From: a virus
IMG/VR virus record: IMGVR_UViG_3300045117_000222
Location: 1-30,382 of that record
Length of the DNA: 30,382 nt
Direction: 5' to 3' (one strand)
In this document: piece after piece, positions 1 to 8,017 of the stretch
Layout of the letters: each line of letters starts with the position of its first letter
Numbering within the stretch: the first letter of the stretch is position 1
Position numbers and translations under genes: made by a program
The notes under the pieces: generated by a model
What the model was told of the DNA's origin: nothing
Seen by the model: only the letters and a program-made list of their open reading frames with translations
Databases searched by the model: none

Positions 1-560
1 TGACTTGGTCCAGTAAATGCCAACGTGTCAGCATGCCCATGAGCAATGTCTGTGCTGTGAGTGTGATTTAAAGCAATCTGGTGACTTGTGTTTCCAACAG
101 CCGCCGTTGCCCATGCTGCTGTTCCAATATCGCCCCCACCTTCTGTCCCAAATCCAACCAGATACCTGTTTGAAAGATCTGGTTTTGTAGAGCCAACAAG
201 AGGGCTAGACGCAGAAGCAACAAGACCTCCGTCGCAGTATTCCCAGTTGTCTGTGTCAAACGTCAAAGGAGACCCGCCAGGTCCGGCGGAACCGAAATCG
301 TAAAAAGGAATGATTGTACCGATTGGAACAAGAGCTCCTTCAACATGAGATCCACTTGCTGTAGGGACATCAATGGCGCTGATCTGATTCGCGCCAGTTC
401 CCCAGTTCAAATCGCTTTCGTTGATACTAGCAGAAGCAATGTTTGACGAATCAATGTTTCCTGCAAGAGTACTATACAAGGCGTCAAAATCAGCGTTGAC
501 TTCAATGGCATCGGCAGCAGTACCGTTTGCGAATGTAAATGGTTTGCTTGGTATTGTCAT
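1..560 (-). CDS. Tail fibre with collar-type tip domain (partial, C-terminus off the left end)
   Basis: 186 codons read from ATG at 560 with no stop before the window edge, so the C-terminus is missing. The N-terminal 70 residues look like a short attachment region. Residues about 78-150 carry the pattern PIGTIIPFYD, NWEYCDGG, KPDLSNRYLVGFG and GGGDIG, which is the signature of the tail-collar domain of short tail fibres and of many phage and R-type fibre tips. After it come NHTHS (165-169) and AHGHAD (173-178), His-x-His pairs of the kind that bind metal in fibre tips. The gene starts 4 nt past the stop of the nozzle gene, so it is cotranscribed. Its likely role is receptor binding at the end of the tail. 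The family is well supported; the exact position on the virion is inferred. Confidence 0.8.
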   Translation of the reverse strand, partial: MTIPSKPFTFANGTAADAIEVNADFDALYSTLAGNIDSSNIASASINESDLNWGTGANQISAIDVPTASGSHVEGALVPIGTIIPFYDFGSAGPGGSPLTFDTDNWEYCDGGLVASASSPLVGSTKPDLSNRYLVGFGTEGGGDIGTAAWATAAVGNTSHQIALNHTHSTDIAHGHADTLAFTGPS

Positions 561-563
561 AAA

Positions 564-2696
564 TCACTTGTTCCTATCATGCAAAACCTGAAAGACCGCT
601 CCGTGACCATCCCAATAAATTGGTTGGGCAGCATACTGCGATCTGTATCTTATCGAATAATAATGAAATTTTCCAGAAAAACGTAATCTTTTCAGGTTTG
701 ACGTTGAAGACCCCCAAATTGCCGTTCCCCAAATCATTGTTCCCCACACAGACGATGTCGCCGCAATCTGAATTGGATTGGTGTGTTCAAATCCTGACAA
801 AAAATCCCTGCGCCATGACACGTCAATGTCATAGTCGCCAAGTTGACGTAAATAAGGAACAATCCAACGCATTCTCTTCCATCTATTTTCATTCCCTTCG
901 CTGTTCCAATATTCATCAGCATAGTGATCGATTGCCGCAACAGCATAATCGCAGCCGACTGACGGCGTTCCTGTCCAGTTTGGAGCAACAGTCAATGTGT
1001 TTGCTGTGTTTGAAACAATTCTACGCCTTTGATGTCCTGCACTTCCACTCAAAAGCTCAACAACACAACCAACAAAAGCGTTAACGGTCCACGCGAGTGG
1101 TCCAACCTTTGAATTGTCAGTCAAAGTATTGAGACCAAAACTTGAAGCTGTTCCGTTCAGATCATCAGGTCCACCTAGTGCCCCATCAGCAATTCCGACA
1201 TCCCATCGCCAAACCTTTCCGTAACCATCTCCAAATATGACTTCTTGATCTCCTGCACTTCCTCGCATTTTGGTGACAGAATAAATATCTGTATTAACAT
1301 ATTGAGGCATCCATTGGCCTGTCATAAAATCAAAAGCCAAAACTTTTGACGACACGTCTGGAGTGTTTGGAAATACAGTGTAAATCAATGTTTGCGCATC
1401 TTTTACAATGCTAAACATGCGCACGTAGCTTGTTGCTGCCCAGTTGATTGCAGCCTCTTCGTCGGCAATGTCACCACCAATAAACGTATCACGCAAGTCT
1501 TCTGCATCATATTCGGTTGGAGAAAGTTTGTAATGACCATCGGGGGAAAGCCTGTAAATGTTTCCATCGACATCTGCGCATGAGGCATACCTGTCGCAAG
1601 TCCCTCTCCCGTTTAACCGTCTTGGGTTTGTTGATGCTGGATCCCCGTCGATTATCCAGACAGAATTTTTTTTATGGACAACAATCGAGTTCCCGTTCTT
1701 TTCAACACGAATGATTCGATAACCATCCTTGTTTCCAAACGTGTGATAGTTTGCTGTAGGAAAAGCGTGGGAACAATTCTTCCTCGAATAAATCATCAAT
1801 GTAGGATCTGTCTCTGACACCATCAATATCCTGTTGTTAAACTCAAGAATGATTTTTGAATTTGCGGGCGCAGTGTTTCCAACATCGATTGCGCCAGTGT
1901 CGTAATAGACGTTGACTGTGCCTACTGGATTGCTCGCATCAACCCATGTTGTACCAACGTATGTAGCATAGACAAGTTCGGCGATTCTGGTCCACTCAGT
2001 CTCTTGGGCAACACCTGCGTCGTTTTCAATCCAACGACGATAGACGCGATAATGAGTCGCTGTCTCTCCAGCCGCTACTGCCGGAAAGTTTCCAAGAGTA
2101 ACATCATTGACACCAGCAGCACCAACGTCAATAACGCATCCCGTCACTGCGGTTAGCGGAGAGTAAGGCTCGCTTTCAGCGGACCTGGCAGAATCCCAAA
2201 ATGTGATCATGTAGGAATAATGACCATCCATTGTCGATGCGGGATTTGCATGAATTGCCAGTCCGATATGGGCCGATGGATTTGTAAGAGAAATTTTTGA
2301 GAACGATGTCCCGTTGTAGTCAAAACTATCTGCTCCATTCACCCCGAGGCATCTGTCTTTGAAATTGCAAAAAGCCCAGTCAGTATCCACGGCGCACCCA
2401 GTTTTAACCGAAGTAACGGCAGCTCCGTTCCACTGATAGATCACCGTATTCGCATAAGCCATGATCAACTGCGTTCCAGACATTTGCAGATATTCGTGAA
2501 GTTGTCTGCATTCATCGTTGATAGGAAGAGCAAATAGAGGACGATAACCACCACGCATGTACTTCCCACCCTTCTTGTCGAGGTACATGTTTTGAGCCGC
2601 AATCAAAGATCCAATAGGCATCTTGGTCAAAGCTGTCCCTTGTTTCACTCCAAGATTACCGTTAAAGATTGGATCGAAATTGCGTGTCTTTGTCAT
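564..2696 (-). CDS. Tail nozzle / DNA-stabilization protein, P22 gp10-like
   Basis: 710 codons. The N-terminus (IAAQNMYLDKKGGKYMRGGY, about residues 33-52) and the following string of short W/Y-rich beta blades resemble P22 gp10-type nozzle proteins, which form a beta-propeller ring below the portal-adaptor and close the head. Repeated blade-like pieces include VIYQWNGAAV, SVWIIDGDP and KVWRWDVG. No signal peptide or membrane segment is seen. It follows the lipoprotein gene with only 3 nt between stop and ATG and has no strong Shine-Dalgarno, so translation is probably coupled. Length and place in the tail module fit gp10-like proteins, but sequence resemblance is weak and another propeller-type virion protein remains possible. 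Confidence 0.65.
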   Translation of the reverse strand: MTKTRNFDPIFNGNLGVKQGTALTKMPIGSLIAAQNMYLDKKGGKYMRGGYRPLFALPINDECRQLHEYLQMSGTQLIMAYANTVIYQWNGAAVTSVKTGCAVDTDWAFCNFKDRCLGVNGADSFDYNGTSFSKISLTNPSAHIGLAIHANPASTMDGHYSYMITFWDSARSAESEPYSPLTAVTGCVIDVGAAGVNDVTLGNFPAVAAGETATHYRVYRRWIENDAGVAQETEWTRIAELVYATYVGTTWVDASNPVGTVNVYYDTGAIDVGNTAPANSKIILEFNNRILMVSETDPTLMIYSRKNCSHAFPTANYHTFGNKDGYRIIRVEKNGNSIVVHKKNSVWIIDGDPASTNPRRLNGRGTCDRYASCADVDGNIYRLSPDGHYKLSPTEYDAEDLRDTFIGGDIADEEAAINWAATSYVRMFSIVKDAQTLIYTVFPNTPDVSSKVLAFDFMTGQWMPQYVNTDIYSVTKMRGSAGDQEVIFGDGYGKVWRWDVGIADGALGGPDDLNGTASSFGLNTLTDNSKVGPLAWTVNAFVGCVVELLSGSAGHQRRRIVSNTANTLTVAPNWTGTPSVGCDYAVAAIDHYADEYWNSEGNENRWKRMRWIVPYLRQLGDYDIDVSWRRDFLSGFEHTNPIQIAATSSVWGTMIWGTAIWGSSTSNLKRLRFSGKFHYYSIRYRSQYAAQPIYWDGHGAVFQVLHDRNK

Positions 2697-2699
2697 CTT

Positions 2700-2936
2700 T
2701 TACCGCCATCGATTTAACTGATTGCCAAACTCGTTAACACTTTCCTGAACAACACGAGCAAGACATTCGCAAACATACTTTTCGTCAAACGAGCACTTGT
2801 CACCTTCACACGAAATCTCTCCACGACTTTCTTCGTTGCACAAACAATCATAAGTTTTGCCATCTACAGTTACAACATCGTAATGCTGTTTTTGAGGCGT
2901 TACACAAGAGGCCAAAAATAATAAAAGTCCATTCAT
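2700..2936 (-). CDS. Small cysteine-rich lipoprotein in the tail operon
   Basis: 78 codons, with AGGAG a few bases before the ATG. The first 11 residues (MNGLLLFLASC) are a very short signal peptide ending in a LASC lipobox, so Cys11 would be lipidated and the protein anchored in the outer or inner membrane. The mature part has six further cysteines (DCLCN, ISCEGDKC, VCECL) and may be disulphide-bonded in the periplasm. A lysis role is unlikely because the gene lies between tail genes, far from the spanins. Phage lipoproteins of this size often block the phage's own receptor (superinfection exclusion), but that is inference from type and position only. The lack of a positive charge before the hydrophobic stretch is unusual for a signal peptide. 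Confidence 0.7.
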   Translation of the reverse strand: MNGLLLFLASCVTPQKQHYDVVTVDGKTYDCLCNEESRGEISCEGDKCSFDEKYVCECLARVVQESVNEFGNQLNRWR

Positions 2937-3061
2937 AAGATCTCCTGATTGTTCTTTGATTTATAAGCATCAAACTTTTCAAATGATGTTAATCTTGACT
3001 CAACAACAGCTAAATTTTTGATAGCTTCATAGGTGTTAATAGATAAATTATTTTCATCCAT
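2933..3061 (-). CDS. Tiny hypothetical protein, 42 aa
   Basis: ATG at 3061, stop overlapping the lipoprotein start (TTATGAATG), so the two would be translationally coupled. The peptide MDENNLSINTYEAIKNLAVV continues with alternating hydrophobic and charged residues consistent with one amphipathic helix. It fills what would otherwise be a 136-nt gap in a tightly packed operon. No good Shine-Dalgarno is seen, but the ATG follows the stop of the preceding gene by 11 nt. I do not recognise the family; it is supported mainly by packing and coupling. Confidence 0.5.
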   Translation of the reverse strand: MDENNLSINTYEAIKNLAVVESRLTSFEKFDAYKSKNNQEIL

Positions 3062-3072
3062 ATTAAATATAT

Positions 3073-3972
3073 TTACGAGTTACCAAACAATAAAGCATCG
3101 TTAACAGCGGCTGTTGATGCGCTCAAACAATACCCATAAACACCACTCACAGTCGAAACAACTTGCCTGCTCAATGCGTTTTTGTATGCGTATCTCTGTC
3201 TCAGTTTTCCAGCACAGTAATACGGAGCCACTCTCGACGTATAGCTCAAAGGAGTAGCAAACATTTTGCCATCTGCATCAAAATTTGCAGACGTACTTCC
3301 TGTTGTGACCGCATCCATTCTTAATGTATCGCTAAATATTGTTGGTGAATCAGGTCTGAAACAACCAGCATGGTATGAATTGTTTGTAGCTGTAAACGAA
3401 TAAGATGAGCCTGTTGATGACAAAAAGCTAGTACTCATGTTTGCTGTTCCGCCAACAATCATTCCGTAAGTTCTCCCGCTAGGTTCAGCTCTCAACCCAC
3501 ACGAATCAAAGATAGCACCGAACTCAATGTGGAACGTCTGATTGAGAGAACTATCGTAACCGATAATCAATAGAATTTCGTCAGACTCAACGATCCAGAC
3601 ATTCTCGATAACACCAGTTTTCATCCCGAGCCAATACGCTGAAAACCTGTTAGCGCCGTAAGGTGTGGCCGATTTGTAAGAGCCTAACGTACCACCATCT
3701 GGCGCAATCCCTACCCAGATACCAGCGGCACTAGCGGCAAAAGAACCGTATCCCGTTGTGGGATTGTCACAAATAACAGCCCTAAAATTAGGAATAGCAG
3801 AACCTGCCTTAGGCCCAATTTCGACAAACACAGCACCAGAGCTTTTCACTTCCCAATACGTTGAAGTCGCCAATGCTGTCTGAATAGCAGTGATCACTTG
3901 CTGATCAGTCGGCGTTACTGATCCAGTTGAAACCAAAGAACCCTGACTCCATGTTAATGTTGGAAGTGTCAT
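3073..3972 (-). CDS. Predicted tail/virion structural protein
   Basis: 299 codons. The start overlaps the previous stop as ATGA. The sequence is rich in Ser, Thr, Gly and aromatic residues with short beta-strand-like stretches (TYWEVKSSGAVFVEIG, NVWIVESDEILLIIGY) and no charged coiled coil, typical of phage beta-rich tail proteins. It resembles a class of roughly 300-residue virion proteins seen near spikes in marine and enteric podophages, but I cannot name a family with a known role. Position between spike and nozzle genes supports a virion role. Confidence 0.6.
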   Translation of the reverse strand: MTLPTLTWSQGSLVSTGSVTPTDQQVITAIQTALATSTYWEVKSSGAVFVEIGPKAGSAIPNFRAVICDNPTTGYGSFAASAAGIWVGIAPDGGTLGSYKSATPYGANRFSAYWLGMKTGVIENVWIVESDEILLIIGYDSSLNQTFHIEFGAIFDSCGLRAEPSGRTYGMIVGGTANMSTSFLSSTGSSYSFTATNNSYHAGCFRPDSPTIFSDTLRMDAVTTGSTSANFDADGKMFATPLSYTSRVAPYYCAGKLRQRYAYKNALSRQVVSTVSGVYGYCLSASTAAVNDALLFGNS

Positions 3973-4226
3973 ATGTCCTCACATTCTGTGAATTGTTCAT
4001 TCATTTTTAGTTCAGCATACGCTTGTTGAAAAACATTCTCCGATGATGCTAAGTCATAGATGAATGGAAAACTAATTGTTTCACAAGGAATACCATCGTG
4101 ATCCCTTTCCTCTTTTGATTCATAAACAAAGCCAAAAACCTCTGCTGGCTTGCTATCTCCTTGCACCAAAACTTTTTTCAAATTTACATACCGATGTTGT
4201 CCGTTATATTTACATTCTATTCCCAT
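3969..4226 (-). CDS. Hypothetical tail-module protein, 85 aa
   Basis: I choose ATG at 4226 (MGIECKYNG) because GAGGTG lies 5 nt upstream; an in-frame ATG at 4241 lacks such a site and contains part of it. The protein mixes Lys/Glu with beta-type segments (RYVNLKKVLVQ, EVFGFVYESKEERDHDG) and ends in an acidic tail (FTECEDI). No domain is recognised. Its stop overlaps the next start in ATGA form, so it belongs to the tail operon. It might be a chaperone or an accessory protein for the neighbouring virion protein, but nothing in the sequence decides this. Confidence 0.65.
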   Translation of the reverse strand: MGIECKYNGQHRYVNLKKVLVQGDSKPAEVFGFVYESKEERDHDGIPCETISFPFIYDLASSENVFQQAYAELKMNEQFTECEDI

Positions 4227-4237
4227 AGACACCTCAT

Positions 4238-4375
4238 TCATATTGGCAAAAAGACATTCACTCCTGTAAATATAAAACTTTCACAGAAAAAAATATCTTC
4301 GACATAAATATCACTCTCACCAGCAGGGCCGATGATAACTCCAGCTGGGATATTCGAGTATGAAAACAGAGCCAT
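4238..4375 (-). CDS. Tiny hypothetical protein, 45 aa
   Basis: ATG at 4375 is preceded by AGGAG at ideal spacing (AGGAGATTTATG), and the frame runs 45 codons to a TGA overlapping the in-frame ATG at 4241 of the next gene. The peptide begins MALFSYSNIPAGVIIGPAGE and is mostly hydrophobic with a Gly/Pro-rich beginning. It sits between the spike gene and the 85-residue gene and explains the otherwise empty 140 nt. The strong ribosome-binding site is the main support. Function unknown; a small virion or fibre-assembly component is possible. Confidence 0.6.
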   Translation of the reverse strand: MALFSYSNIPAGVIIGPAGESDIYVEDIFFCESFIFTGVNVFLPI

Positions 4376-4382
4376 AAATCTC

Positions 4383-5969
4383 CTATCCTATTACTGACCA
4401 AGCTGAGCCGATAGATTCTAGCGTGACAGTTCCCCAATTCGCGGCAATCACAGCACCAGCGGGATTGCCGTCAATCGGCTCTGCGGCTTGACCAACGATC
4501 GAAATGTTGTTTATCAAAGCTCCACCGCTTCCATCTTTGATCGTAATTCTCTTTCCAACTCTTGCCGCTGATTCGGTTGGCAAAGTAATAAGCCTCGGTG
4601 CCGCTGTATTTGTCACAACAATAGTTTCAGTGTTGACGCCAGCTAAAAGATCACCAGCAGTCTGCTCTTGCTTCACAATTCCATTATGACATTTGCTGTT
4701 AAGGTAGATATGTGAACCATTGTCAAGATCAATGTAACCTTCGTTTGTTCCGTCCACAGAACAGGTATTAGTTCCAAGTGCTGTTGTAACCTGTGAAGCT
4801 GAAGGTATATAATGAATCCCTCCCGCTCGTTCATCAATCAAAAAATTTCCAGAAATACTTCCATACATTTCTGGCCAGTAGCAAAGCGATTGTCCTTTGC
4901 CTGACAAAGGAAGACCTGTTGCCGGATCAGTGTCGACATACCAGCCGCTCTTGATGCCTTCTGTACAACCAAGCCAATCAATAAAAGCATATTCAGACCA
5001 ATCTGGTTGAAACGCAGAACCAAGATGACGAATCCCATTGGCGAAGTTCATCAAACACAGTTCATCTTCAAACCGTGTTGTTGCAAGATTTCGAATAAAC
5101 ACACAAGAATTTGCAACGTTCTTTCCATTTAAAGTAGAACCCTTCCTAAATTTCATTGAAGCGTTTTCAAAACATACCAAGAGATAAGGTAGCGTTGTTG
5201 ATTCTTCTATGTATGTTGTTTGAAAATCAACAAACGAGCCTGTTGATATAGATATACAACCTATCTTGCCAGTGTTTCTTGTAAAATATGCTGTTGAATG
5301 CCTAAAGACAACAATGCCAGAAATATTCCAGTTTGCGTTGATAAACTCAACTTTACACGCATCAAACTGGCAAGAAATTCCTGTTGTGTATGGAGAAGTA
5401 AAAACAGTTTGGTCTGTAACGAAAACAAGAGTATTTCCATTTACAATTGGAGTTGCAAAACCATTTATTTTACCACATGATATTGTAAGAGTATTAGCCG
5501 AATTTGCTTTTACTATTGCGTATTGATTATTCCATGCATCAGAAGAAAATCTTACTTTTTTACCAACATGTTCATTAATGACCCACGCCGCTCCAGTAAT
5601 CTGCAAGACGATTCGCCCAGTTTTTGAAAATGATACAACATTCGCCACAGTCATTGAAGCAGATTCAACAGGGTTGGCACATTTAAATACAGCAACAGGA
5701 TTTGATTGTCCAGTTGCGACTTGTGGTGAGGATTCAAGAACAATTCGTCTTGGCAAATCAAAAGAACCAGAACCAATATCAAGAACTCTGGCATATTGGG
5801 CATCAATCGGAATTTCTTTCAACGCTCTCTGGATTGTTAAAAAGGCTGTCGCTGAGGTTTTGCCATCATCCGCATCGTTTCCAGACGTTCTGATAAAAAT
5901 GGTTTCTTCAGAAGTGTCAAGCTCATCCTCTTCGTAACGATAGTCGTAATTTGAAAAAACTTGAGACAT
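4383..5969 (-). CDS. Tail spike/fibre with right-handed beta-helix-like body
   Basis: 528 codons with AAGGAG before the ATG. After an acidic N-terminal leader (about 1-22), residues 24-48 (IFIRTSGNDADDGKTSATAF) match the entry motif of pectate-lyase-like parallel beta-helices (DG-x-T-x-x-x-AF-x-T-I-Q-x-A). The body has short repeated strands with stacked Asn, Ser and aliphatic residues typical of beta-helix coils. The C-terminus (AANWGTVTLESIGSAWSVIG) looks like a small beta-sandwich end domain often found on phage fibres. No catalytic residues can be assigned by eye, so I cannot say whether it cleaves a surface polysaccharide. A receptor-binding spike is the likely role. Confidence 0.7.
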   Translation of the reverse strand: MSQVFSNYDYRYEEDELDTSEETIFIRTSGNDADDGKTSATAFLTIQRALKEIPIDAQYARVLDIGSGSFDLPRRIVLESSPQVATGQSNPVAVFKCANPVESASMTVANVVSFSKTGRIVLQITGAAWVINEHVGKKVRFSSDAWNNQYAIVKANSANTLTISCGKINGFATPIVNGNTLVFVTDQTVFTSPYTTGISCQFDACKVEFINANWNISGIVVFRHSTAYFTRNTGKIGCISISTGSFVDFQTTYIEESTTLPYLLVCFENASMKFRKGSTLNGKNVANSCVFIRNLATTRFEDELCLMNFANGIRHLGSAFQPDWSEYAFIDWLGCTEGIKSGWYVDTDPATGLPLSGKGQSLCYWPEMYGSISGNFLIDERAGGIHYIPSASQVTTALGTNTCSVDGTNEGYIDLDNGSHIYLNSKCHNGIVKQEQTAGDLLAGVNTETIVVTNTAAPRLITLPTESAARVGKRITIKDGSGGALINNISIVGQAAEPIDGNPAGAVIAANWGTVTLESIGSAWSVIG

Positions 5970-5978
5970 AAAAACTCC

Positions 5979-6353
5979 TTATCCAAAGTATTCAGCACTG
6001 CTCAAAATCACAGTTGAGCCAGGGGCTCCAGTTCCATCAACATTCGTTGATGCGTTGTACTTGCATCCTTTGGTAAAGCAGGCTGGGGGATCATAATCGA
6101 CGAAAGACATTCCATTTATTGGGATGGGTATCTGTCTTGTTATTGGCGTAACACCTGGAGTAACGACAGTGGCCGATTCAACATCCCACATGTTGAAATA
6201 AACAATCGTTGCGCATGGATTGTTAATCAATGCTTTGTAAAGATTCATTGGCCTATCAAGCATCGTCTCAACTGAATTTGTTACAGTAGAATCACGAAAC
6301 GCAATTGTGCCACCGTAAATACCTTGCCCTTGTGGTGAGTATACTTTGTTCAT
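5979..6353 (-). CDS. Putative small virion beta-sandwich protein, 124 aa
   Basis: The start overlaps the previous stop as ATGA at 6350-6353. The layout, an N-terminal variable part, then ALINNPCATIVYFNMWD, a threonine/proline turn (VVTPGVTPITRQIPIPI), then FVDYDPPACFTKGCKYNAST, resembles the small jelly-roll-like virion proteins of many phages that have a (V/Y)-x-x-F-(N/D) strand, a TP-rich turn and a PIP strand. That similarity is from memory of the pattern, not a search. Position between connector genes and spike fits a tail or decoration component. Confidence 0.5.
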   Translation of the reverse strand: MNKVYSPQGQGIYGGTIAFRDSTVTNSVETMLDRPMNLYKALINNPCATIVYFNMWDVESATVVTPGVTPITRQIPIPINGMSFVDYDPPACFTKGCKYNASTNVDGTGAPGSTVILSSAEYFG

Positions 6354-6679
6354 TTTTTACCTCTCTTTTTTGTAATAACGACCTCTTCATCATCGATTGA
6401 ACCCTCAGGATCAACTGTCTCCTCATCTTCAGAACCGTCGTCGATGTCAATTTCTTCATCAACAGGATTGCTTACTGGCTCTGAAATTGGCTCTGTTTTT
6501 GCCAGGTATTCTTCAAGCTGTGATTCGAGAATAACATGATGAGGCCAAGTCTTTAGAAAAACTGGCACAAGGTAATCAGGAAATTCTTTCACCTCACCGG
6601 CCTTGATCTCGTAACGCCACACACCTTGATTGATGTGTATGTCCATTTCTGTCACGTTTTTAAGTTTTATGTTTTCCAT
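6350..6679 (-). CDS. Small protein with long acidic tail, 109 aa
   Basis: I choose ATG at 6679 (MENIKLKNVTEM) because the preceding gene's stop and a GGGAG site sit directly before it (GGGAGTAAAATG); a longer in-frame form starting at 6784 would lie wholly inside the adaptor gene. Residues 1-60 form a compact beta-rich piece (WRYEIKAGEVKEFPDYLVPVFL) that looks like small head-tail proteins in which a bound value or ligand is kept at the connector. Residues about 70-100 are almost pure Glu/Asp, followed by a basic end (KKRGKK). Function not recognised. Confidence 0.6.
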   Translation of the reverse strand: MENIKLKNVTEMDIHINQGVWRYEIKAGEVKEFPDYLVPVFLKTWPHHVILESQLEEYLAKTEPISEPVSNPVDEEIDIDDGSEDEETVDPEGSIDDEEVVITKKRGKK

Positions 6680-6680
6680 T

Positions 6681-7622
6681 TTACTCCCAGTTTGTCTGTC
6701 TAACTCGGTGAGCCCCATGTTTGCCTCGCTGCTTAACATCGAGTTCGTATCGAGCTTTGACAGTCGAATAAAGTTGAGCCACAACTGACGGATCGTCTTC
6801 TGTCTTGATCCCCTTGAGGCGGATCACTGATCCCAAAGCGAGTAATTCTTGATAGTCCTTGATGATCGGACTCACTATACAATAAATACTCGTGGAATCT
6901 GGACTTGTTGCCCAAGAAGAATCGACGGTTGCTGTCTTGGTTGAGCCAACATATTTTTCAACCCACTTGATCTGACCAGCTCCGGTCCCGCTGATAATTT
7001 CGACGAGCATGCCTTTGTAGTAATTATCAAGCACCATGACCTTGCCAAGCATTTGAGGATCGGTTGACAATCCAAACTGAATCCAATCACTCCCGCCTGC
7101 CTGCGCAGTCGATCGGTGCAATTCAGGAGCCGTAGGAGAATAAAACAGCCGGCATTTGTAAGCTGAACCAAGATAAGTAGAGTCGAAAAAATTGATTTTG
7201 TTATCAGCCAGATAATATCCGGCATTTGTCAGCAGCGTGTCAGAATTTGCCCTGGCATACATGTAACCACGGTCATTCAATCCTTGCGGGCTCAACTCAA
7301 CAATCGTTGCAGAGCCTTCGTTCACGACATAAAAAGGGAATGTTCCAGTGATTGAACCGGAATCGATCATCTCAACCCTTCGGGGATTTACGCAATCAAT
7401 GGGAAGGTGATAGGCAAACTTGGTTGTCTTCGTGTCAAAGACGTGCTCACGAAGAAACCAGTCTTTATTTGCGCCTCGCTCGATCGTGAACAGGTGTTCG
7501 TTTTCTTTGTTGGCCCCTAAGAGGATCTCTGTGTCAGAATAATCTCCAGAGCCAGAAGCATAGTCAGCGCTTGATTCGTCCAGATATGACCTTGCGAGTT
7601 CAATGATTTCGTTCGTGTTCAT
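6681..7622 (-). CDS. Head-tail adaptor-like protein (P22 gp4-type position)
   Basis: 313 codons. The N-terminal 40 residues (NTNEIIELARSYLDE, then SDTEILLGANKENEHLFTIE) fit the helical start of connector proteins that plug beneath the portal: a helix, a short loop and an L-x-x-A-x-N-x helix. The middle contains beta-rich sections, and the C-terminal 50 residues return to helices (VVAQLYSTVKARYELDV). The start overlaps the previous stop as ATGA (7619-7622). Position after the coat gene and before the spike and nozzle genes matches the adaptor of P22-like phages. Similarity is modest, so adaptor is inference from fold-like pattern and place. Confidence 0.55.
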   Translation of the reverse strand: MNTNEIIELARSYLDESSADYASGSGDYSDTEILLGANKENEHLFTIERGANKDWFLREHVFDTKTTKFAYHLPIDCVNPRRVEMIDSGSITGTFPFYVVNEGSATIVELSPQGLNDRGYMYARANSDTLLTNAGYYLADNKINFFDSTYLGSAYKCRLFYSPTAPELHRSTAQAGGSDWIQFGLSTDPQMLGKVMVLDNYYKGMLVEIISGTGAGQIKWVEKYVGSTKTATVDSSWATSPDSTSIYCIVSPIIKDYQELLALGSVIRLKGIKTEDDPSVVAQLYSTVKARYELDVKQRGKHGAHRVRQTNWE

Positions 7623-8017
7623 CGATCTGGCACCTCATCAACAAATTGTTTCCCGACAAGTTTTGTATGAGGATTCTCTCCGTGTTTTACTTTCAAATCA
7701 GACCAGTATTTTTTGTAGCCAATGCTGGCGCTGAACTTATCGTTTTTCAATTTGGTCAAAAAATCTTTGGCAAACCTGTGCAATGGATTGCGTTGCAATT
7801 TCAATTCAAAATCATGAACCTTTTTTTTTGCATCATCAAGGTTCATGGTTCCATGACCTGCAAAACAAGCACGACAAAGCCCAACCCTCATCAAGCTGAT
7901 GGAGTTCTTCATCTTGAAATAGACATCAAATTCACCACTCAAGACGTCTTTTTTGTATCGCTCAACTCCGCAGATGGGGCAGCAGAATTGGCTGACGGGA
8001 GACCTGGGTTTTGCCAT
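7619..8017 (-). CDS. Hypothetical zinc-ribbon-like protein in head module, 132 aa
   Basis: The N-terminus has CCPICG (residues 12-17) and, after about 30 residues, CRACF (48-52), giving a four-cysteine CxxC...CxxC arrangement that would bind one zinc. The rest is Lys-rich and helical. The gene starts inside the last 79 nt of the 184-codon gene in another frame. A GGA a few bases upstream is the only ribosome-binding signal. A run of nine A (sense strand, around 7821-7829) lies within the Lys codons. The role is unknown; zinc ribbons between coat and adaptor genes are unusual. Confidence 0.6.
   Translation of the reverse strand: MAKPRSPVSQFCCPICGVERYKKDVLSGEFDVYFKMKNSISLMRVGLCRACFAGHGTMNLDDAKKKVHDFELKLQRNPLHRFAKDFLTKLKNDKFSASIGYKKYWSDLKVKHGENPHTKLVGKQFVDEVPDR

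Noticed and set aside
7821-7829. Nine-A run (sense strand) in the zinc-ribbon-like gene as a programmed slippage site.
   Set aside because: No stimulatory structure or alternative frame of useful length was found; it is explained by Lys codons.
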